This document shows positions 59,202 to 64,000 of a stretch of DNA of 64,000 bases, in pieces; positions within the stretch are counted from its first letter, which is position 1, and each line of letters opens with the position of its first letter. The notes beneath the pieces were generated by a model. The model was not told the origin of the DNA and searched no databases. It was given only the letters and a program-made list of their open reading frames with translations. The position numbers and the translations under genes are program-made. The stretch spans positions 558,001 to 622,000 of the forward strand of contig NZ_BMVK01000003.1 in assembly GCF_014650675.1 (NCBI RefSeq), read 5' to 3'. Source of the DNA: Streptomyces anulatus (GTDB lineage: Bacteria > Actinomycetota > Actinomycetes > Streptomycetales > Streptomycetaceae).

Positions 59202-61336
59202 CCGGGATGACCGACCCGCAGCAGGAGGGCGGCGACAGGTCGGTGACGGTGTGGAACAACAACGACGGCACCATCATCACCGGCGATTACCCGACCATCA
59301 ACCACTTCACTCTTCCCCCCGAGAGCCCGCCTCCCCCCGAGAACTCACCGGCCGGGAAGGCGAACCTGCTGGCGGAGGTGGTCGGCGGGTTCCTGAAGAG
59401 CGAGGAGGAGCAGCTGCGCTTATGGGATCCGGCGCCGTTGCCGTTGCGCTTCCGGGCGGTGTCCCCGGAGTTGGCCGCCGGCTGCAACATCGGTCCGGGC
59501 CTTCGGACCGGATCGTCAGAGGTTCTCCCCCTCGACCAGCCGTTGAAGGATCTCGCGGCTGCCTACGAGGGAAAGAAACCCGGCAGGCTTCTGGTGCTGG
59601 GCAGGGCGGGTTCGGGAAAGACCGTGCTCATCCGCCGTTTCGCGATGGACCGGCTGAAAGCTCGTGGTCCGTACGGCAGTGATCCCGTACCCGTGATCTT
59701 CAGCCTGGGATCGTGGGACCCCCACAAGACGAGTCTCCGGAATTGGCTTATCGGCCGGTTGGAGCGGGACTATCCCTTTCTGGCCGGGGACGGTCCCGGA
59801 GGGCGGTCGTGGGCGGACACACTGGTGATGACCGAATGTGTGCTCGCGATCCTGGACGGATTCGACGAGATCGCCGATGGTCTGCACAAGAAGGCGCTGC
59901 GGGATCTCTCCGCCGTCACCCTGCCGGTGCTGCTGACGAGCCGCCGCCCCGAGATCGAGGCCGCCGCCGCGAAGTCGTCCGTGTCCTTCGACGGTATCGA
60001 ACTGACCGACCTCACCCTCGACGACGTCGCCGGCTATCTGCTGCCCGGGGCCGGTGCGGCCCGTGGCACGGATCCGCCCGCCACCGGCACGACCGGGTGG
60101 GAGTACGTACTGAACCGGCTGCGGCTCCATCCGGACGAACCGGCGTGCGCCCGTCTCACCGCGGTGCTGACCACCCCCCTGATGGTCGAGCTCGCCCGTG
60201 CCGTCCACCGGTCCGGCCGTGATCCGGCGAGGCTGCTGACCGGTCGTGAACTCGACACCCGCGAAGCCCTGGAGGACCATCTCCTGGACCGCTTCGTTCC
60301 CGCCGCGTACGCCCGGTTCCTCTCCGCCCGGTCCGACCGGAAACACCGGACCTGGCCCGCCGAACGCTCGCGGCACTGGCTGGGATACCTCGCCACACAC
60401 CTGAGGCAGCTCGACACCCACGACATCGAATGGTGGCGGCTGGGAACAGCCATGAGCCTTTCTTCGCGCATGGTCGCCTCCGGAGCGGTGATCGGCTTCG
60501 TATCAGGGGTGCTGACCGTACTTCCCTCCGGATATCTGATCTCTTTGCATGTCATCATTGTGACTTTTCTGAACATGCTGGGCAGTGGACTGGCATTCGG
60601 GTTCCTTCAAGGATTGATGTCAAGTGCCGGGGCCGGAGGCGGATTTCAGCCGTCGCGTATGCATATACGGATCCGTGGCGGGTCGAAGAGAGTCAAGCAG
60701 AATCTCCTTCCCCGGATTCGGAGCGGGCTCGCGGGCGGTCTGGTATTCGGGGTCGTGTACGGCCTCGGAAACGCTGTCTACGTGGCAGTCGCGGGTTTCC
60801 CGTGGCTCAACGTCTTTCTGGTCTTCATGGATTGGTTCCTGGTCGGGCTCGGCGTCGGGCTGGGGACCGGCCTCGTCCTCGGGCTCATGACCGGGGTCGA
60901 GGCGGTCATCGAGACGAAAGCCTCGGTCAGCCCGGCGGATCTGCTGAGGACGAACCGGACGACCGTGCTCACTCAGATCCTTGTGACGGGCCTGATAGCC
61001 GGTATCGGGTTCGGCGTCGTCGTCACAGCGATCAATGGATTCGCCATCGGGGTCGGGCATGGAATCACGATGGGAGTCATGGTCGCCCTCGGATCCTGCA
61101 CCTTGACCGCATGGGGCCGGTGGATCGTCCTGGTCCGTCTGTGGCTGCCCCTGACCGGGCGGCTCCCGTGGGCGGTGAACGCCTTTCTCGACGACGCCTG
61201 CCAACGGGGGGTGCTGCGTCAGGCGGGCGCGGTCCACCAGTTCCGCCACGCACGGCTCCGGGACCGCATGGCCGAGGTCCACGGACGGCGCGAATGCGAA
61301 CGTGAGCAGCCGACAGAGGCGACGGGGGTCAGCTGA
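59198..61336 (+). CDS. NACHT-family NTPase with C-terminal membrane domain
   Basis: 712 residues. The N-terminal motif DRSVTVWNNNDGTIITGDY (about 13-31) precedes the NACHT module: Walker A LVLGRAGSGKT (about 132-142) and Walker B LAILDGFDEI (about 216-225), followed by helical NACHT-associated sequence (TTPLMVELARAVHRSGRDPA). From about 420 to 640 there are several transmembrane segments with Gly-zippers (GLAGGLVFGVVYGLGNAVYV, GLGVGLGTGLVLGLMTG). The C-terminus is a short winged-like tail (RQAGAVHQFRHARLRDRMAE). Membrane NACHT proteins are often immune sensors whose membrane part is the effector; this role is inference. Confidence 0.85.
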   Translation: MTGMTDPQQEGGDRSVTVWNNNDGTIITGDYPTINHFTLPPESPPPPENSPAGKANLLAEVVGGFLKSEEEQLRLWDPAPLPLRFRAVSPELAAGCNIGPGLRTGSSEVLPLDQPLKDLAAAYEGKKPGRLLVLGRAGSGKTVLIRRFAMDRLKARGPYGSDPVPVIFSLGSWDPHKTSLRNWLIGRLERDYPFLAGDGPGGRSWADTLVMTECVLAILDGFDEIADGLHKKALRDLSAVTLPVLLTSRRPEIEAAAAKSSVSFDGIELTDLTLDDVAGYLLPGAGAARGTDPPATGTTGWEYVLNRLRLHPDEPACARLTAVLTTPLMVELARAVHRSGRDPARLLTGRELDTREALEDHLLDRFVPAAYARFLSARSDRKHRTWPAERSRHWLGYLATHLRQLDTHDIEWWRLGTAMSLSSRMVASGAVIGFVSGVLTVLPSGYLISLHVIIVTFLNMLGSGLAFGFLQGLMSSAGAGGGFQPSRMHIRIRGGSKRVKQNLLPRIRSGLAGGLVFGVVYGLGNAVYVAVAGFPWLNVFLVFMDWFLVGLGVGLGTGLVLGLMTGVEAVIETKASVSPADLLRTNRTTVLTQILVTGLIAGIGFGVVVTAINGFAIGVGHGITMGVMVALGSCTLTAWGRWIVLVRLWLPLTGRLPWAVNAFLDDACQRGVLRQAGAVHQFRHARLRDRMAEVHGRRECEREQPTEATGVS

Positions 61337-62463
61337 TGGAAGCGAAGCACCGGACATTACGTGGCACGAGGCGCTGCCGGGGCAGGGCAGGCCGGGGGAT
61401 CTCGGCGACCGTGCTGTCGGTCACCGCCGGAATCCTGGGGCTGCCGGGCTCCCCGACCGCTTCCGCGGAACCGGTCGGACTCACGCTGGGCTACAGCTGC
61501 GCCTTCACCGGCATCGGCAGGGTGCCCTTGACCATGCGACTCCACACGGACATCCCGGACACGATCCCCGTCGGCACGACCAGTCCGAAATCCGCCCTGA
61601 ACGGAGTGACGACCGTGAACGCGGCCATCACCCGCTGGGCCGCCCTGGTCGGTGCGAAGACCGTGGAGGGTTCCCTGAACGGGGCCGCGACCGTCACCGC
61701 ACCGCAGGGCGACATCCCGCTGGACGTCCCCATGACGATCCCCAAGACCCCCGTCCCGCGCTCCGGTCCGGTCGACGTGACTGCCAAGGGCGCCGCCCCC
61801 TCCCTCTCCTTCACCCGGCACGGCAACGCGCAGGTCATCGTCGGCGACCTCACCCTGAGTCTCATCCCGAAACGCGCGGACGGCACGGCCCCCGTACCCA
61901 CGCTTCAGGCCTCCTGCACCCTGAATCCCGGGCAGAAGAGGGTCCTTCAGTCGGTCACCATCACCGAGCCGGTGCGGCCCACCGCGACGGCGACCGGCAC
62001 GGGCTCGTCCGGAACAGCCGGAAGCGGAAGCGGAAGCGGAACCGGCCCCGGAGCCACGGGAGGAGGCGGCGGGGGCGGAGGAGCCGGAGGGGGCCGAGGG
62101 GCCGGAGGCGGAACCGGCGACGGTACGGCCCCGGGCACCCGGCCCGGTGGCGGCTCCGGCGGCTCGGCTCCGGCCTCGGCTTCGCCGGACGCCTCGGCCA
62201 CGCCGAAGACACCGCAACCCACCCCGACGGGGCCCGAGCCCCGTACCCTTCCCCCGTCGCCCGGGGGGCTGCCCCTGGACCCGGTGCCGGACGGCACGGG
62301 CGAGGACGGGCACGCGGCCGGCGCTCTGGATCCCAGGAGCCCGATCGTGCTGGCGGCGGGCGTCCTCGTCACCGGCGCCGCCGCCGCCCTCATCGCCTTC
62401 GGTCCCTGGCTGAGGAAGCGGCGCTCCGGCGACCCGGACGACCAAGATGCTGACCGAGGATGA
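61336..62463 (+). CDS. DUF6801-like secreted protein with C-terminal anchor
   Basis: 375 residues, start overlapping the NACHT stop as TGATG. A signal peptide (about 1-45, cleavage after TASA) is followed by a beta-rich domain (about 46-215: VGLTLGYSCAFTGIGRVPLT; SLSFTRHGNAQVIVGDLTLS; PTLQASCTLNPGQ) of the DUF6801 type, with a probable Cys-Cys bridge. A Gly/Thr/Pro linker and a C-terminal transmembrane helix with basic tail (VLAAGVLVTGAAAALIAFGP, WLRKRR) complete it. It is surface-anchored. Coupling to the NACHT gene implies a shared function. Confidence 0.78.
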   Translation: MEAKHRTLRGTRRCRGRAGRGISATVLSVTAGILGLPGSPTASAEPVGLTLGYSCAFTGIGRVPLTMRLHTDIPDTIPVGTTSPKSALNGVTTVNAAITRWAALVGAKTVEGSLNGAATVTAPQGDIPLDVPMTIPKTPVPRSGPVDVTAKGAAPSLSFTRHGNAQVIVGDLTLSLIPKRADGTAPVPTLQASCTLNPGQKRVLQSVTITEPVRPTATATGTGSSGTAGSGSGSGTGPGATGGGGGGGGAGGGRGAGGGTGDGTAPGTRPGGGSGGSAPASASPDASATPKTPQPTPTGPEPRTLPPSPGGLPLDPVPDGTGEDGHAAGALDPRSPIVLAAGVLVTGAAAALIAFGPWLRKRRSGDPDDQDADRG

Positions 62464-62583
62464 CGCGCACGTGCGGTCGGTCGGGAGCGGGCACGCCCGC
62501 TGAGCTGTCGGAGGGCCCCGGCCACCGGGCCGAACGGGCCGCCTCAGCGCAGTCGTCCCTTCCAGGACTACGGCGTCGGCCGG

Positions 62584-63705
62584 CTATCCCCGCCCCACCA
62601 CCACCCCCGCCCGGTCGATGCAGATCACGTCGACCGCGACCGGCGCACCCCGCAGCACCGACAGCGCCTCGTCGCGGGCCCGGGCGGCCACCAGGTCGCC
62701 GAGCGGGACGTTCGCCGCTTCGCACAGGCGCAGGGCCTCCAGGCCCGTGTTGGCGGTGGCGATGCGGGTGGCCAGGGTCGCGTCCGCGCCGCCCCGGCGG
62801 GCCAGGTCGGCCAGGAAGGGTTTGTCGACCTGGGAGCGGGCCGAGTGGAGGTCCAGGTGGCCCGCCGCCAGCTTGGAGAGTTTGGCGAAGCCGCCGCAGA
62901 TCGTGAGGCGGGCGACGGGGTGTCGGCGTACGTATTTCAGGACCGCGCCCGCGAAGTCCCCCATGTCCAGCAGCGCGATGTCCGGCAGGCCGTACTCCGA
63001 CACCACCGTCTTCTCCGACGTCGAGCCCGTGCAGCCCGCCACATGGGTCAGGCCCGCCGCCCGCGCCACGTCCACGCCCCGGCGGATCGAGTCGATCCAC
63101 GCCGAGCAGGAGTACGGGACCACCACCCCCGTCGTGCCCAGGATCGACAGGCCGCCCAGGATTCCCAGGCGGCCGTTCCACGTCGAGCGGGCGATCTCCT
63201 CGCCGTGGTCGACCGAGACCGTGATCTCCACGTCCCCCGTCCCGCCGTGCTCCGCCGCCACCCGCTCCACGTGCTCGCGCATCAGCCGGCGCGGCACCGG
63301 GTTCACCGCGGGCTCACCGACGTCCAGCGGCAGGCCGGGGAGGGTGACCGTGCCCACGCCCGGGCCGGCCCGGAACACCACGCCGGAGCCCGGCGGCAGT
63401 CTCCGTACGGTCGACCGGACCAGTGCCCCGTGGGTGACGTCCGGGTCGTCGCCCGCGTCCTTCACCACTCCGGCCATCGCCACCGCCCCACCCGGCCCGG
63501 CCGTCAGCTCCTCCAGCGCCAGCGCGAACGCCGGTGTCTGGCCCTTCGGCAGCGTGATGGTCACCGGATCCGGGAAGTCGCCGGTCAGCAGTGCCGTGTA
63601 CGCGGCCGTCGTCGCCGCCGTCGCACAGGCACCGGTCGTCCAGCCGGGGCGCAGGCCGGTGTGTTTGAGTTGGGCACTGCGACCGCCCCGCGCCTCAGCG
63701 TTCAT
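62584..63705 (-). CDS. cbiD: Cobalt-precorrin-5B C1-methyltransferase
   Basis: 373 residues. The N-terminal signature LRPGWTTGACATAATTAAY and later AWIDSIRRGVDVARAAGL, TVVSEYGLPDIALLDMGDF and GGFAKLSKLAAGHLDLHSAR identify CbiD, the C1 methylase of the oxygen-independent cobalamin route. ATG at 63705. It is divergent from cobK with only 17 bases between the start codons. Confidence 0.95.
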   Translation of the reverse strand: MNAEARGGRSAQLKHTGLRPGWTTGACATAATTAAYTALLTGDFPDPVTITLPKGQTPAFALALEELTAGPGGAVAMAGVVKDAGDDPDVTHGALVRSTVRRLPPGSGVVFRAGPGVGTVTLPGLPLDVGEPAVNPVPRRLMREHVERVAAEHGGTGDVEITVSVDHGEEIARSTWNGRLGILGGLSILGTTGVVVPYSCSAWIDSIRRGVDVARAAGLTHVAGCTGSTSEKTVVSEYGLPDIALLDMGDFAGAVLKYVRRHPVARLTICGGFAKLSKLAAGHLDLHSARSQVDKPFLADLARRGGADATLATRIATANTGLEALRLCEAANVPLGDLVAARARDEALSVLRGAPVAVDVICIDRAGVVVGRG

Positions 63706-63722
63706 GAGATGAGTCCGTTCCG

Positions 63723-64000
63723 ATGCCTGTGCCTGCTGCTGTGCATGTTCTTGTTCTGGGGGGTACGACCGAGGCGCGCCGGCTGGCCGAGAACCTTGCC
63801 GCTTCTGCCCCGGGCTCCCGGGTCCAGGTCCGGGTCACCACCTCGCTCGCCGGGCGCGTCTCCGCTCCCCGGCTGCCGCCCGGTGACGTGCGCGTCGGCG
63901 GGTTCGGGGGGCCCGACGGGCTCGCCGCCTGGGTGCGTGAGCACGATGTGGACGTCCTCATCGATGCCACCCACCCCTTCGCCGCGACCATGAGCCGGAA
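63723..64000 (+). CDS. cobK: Precorrin-6A reductase, 3' end outside window
   Basis: The 92 visible residues start MPVPAAVHVLVLGGTTEARR and end DVDVLIDATHPFAATMSR, the CobK/CbiJ Rossmann-type N-terminal half including the conserved GGTTEAR and DATHPFA motifs. It reduces the precorrin-6A macrocycle with NADPH. The ATG at 63723 lacks a clear ribosome site; GTG codons at 63729 or 63741 are alternatives. Confidence 0.9.
   Translation, partial: MPVPAAVHVLVLGGTTEARRLAENLAASAPGSRVQVRVTTSLAGRVSAPRLPPGDVRVGGFGGPDGLAAWVREHDVDVLIDATHPFAATMSR

Noticed and set aside
1..64000. CRISPR array
   Set aside because: The direct repeats present are contiguous minisatellites without unique spacers, and no cas genes are seen.

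Overview
The window is high-GC actinobacterial chromosome, almost certainly Streptomyces. Codon third positions are strongly G/C, GTG starts and ATGA/GTGA/TGATG gene overlaps are common, and a tandem pair of sporulation-type sigma factors matches the sigN-sigF pair of S. coelicolor. The assignment to genus is inference from content, not from a database search.

Layout. (1) 1-8.4 kb: a DHA2-family exporter (5' end cut by the window) with a TetR regulator, then a minus-strand run of 2-hydroxyacid dehydrogenase, F420-type oxidoreductase, YceI-like protein, and a MarR regulator that precedes a second DHA2 exporter with an unusual C-terminal tail of beta-sandwich repeats. (2) 8.5-12.7 kb: small membrane protein, lipoprotein, sigN, sigF, an A/B-barrel (Dabb) protein and a 54-aa membrane protein. 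(3) 13-20.9 kb: accessory region bounded on the right by tRNA-Ser(CGA). It holds a winged-helix protein, a HAD hydrolase, an XRE-TPR regulator, and a divergent five-gene operon in which every junction is an ATGA overlap. That operon ends in a 43-residue peptide and a PIMT-type methyltransferase. A degenerate copy of the tRNA 3' half lies at 18.7 kb. (4) 20.9-27.4 kb: conserved chromosome with tRNA-Ser, tadA and its partner, upp, a LytR_C protein, a ParB-fold-like small protein, an M28 aminopeptidase and a HhH-GPD DNA repair protein.

(5) 27.6-54.4 kb: a complete-looking extracellular (or intracellular) contractile injection system (eCIS). It has a DUF4157 protein, a membrane-anchored export/hydrolytic-like protein, a LuxR regulator with a degenerate receiver, a secreted VWA-HYR protein, tail cap (DUF4255), AAA+ ATPase, sheath, tube, small Cis6-like protein, second tube, LysM baseplate protein, VgrG spike, PAAR tip, gp25, baseplate J, a tail-I-like protein and a zinc-ribbon/transmembrane/discoidin protein. 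No tail fibre gene is visible. Between the ATPase and the sheath sit a VapBC-like module and a 1297-aa polymorphic toxin whose AT-rich C-terminus looks like a nuclease, translationally coupled to a putative immunity gene.

(6) 54.4-64 kb: an ECF42-like sigma factor with its DGPF/YciI partner, and cobalamin genes (cobL, cobM, cbiD, partial cobK). A three-gene NACHT NTPase cassette interrupts the cobalamin genes; its first two proteins share a short motif.

A recurring oddity is that many gene 3' ends carry short tandem minisatellites, several made from the gene's own last codons.
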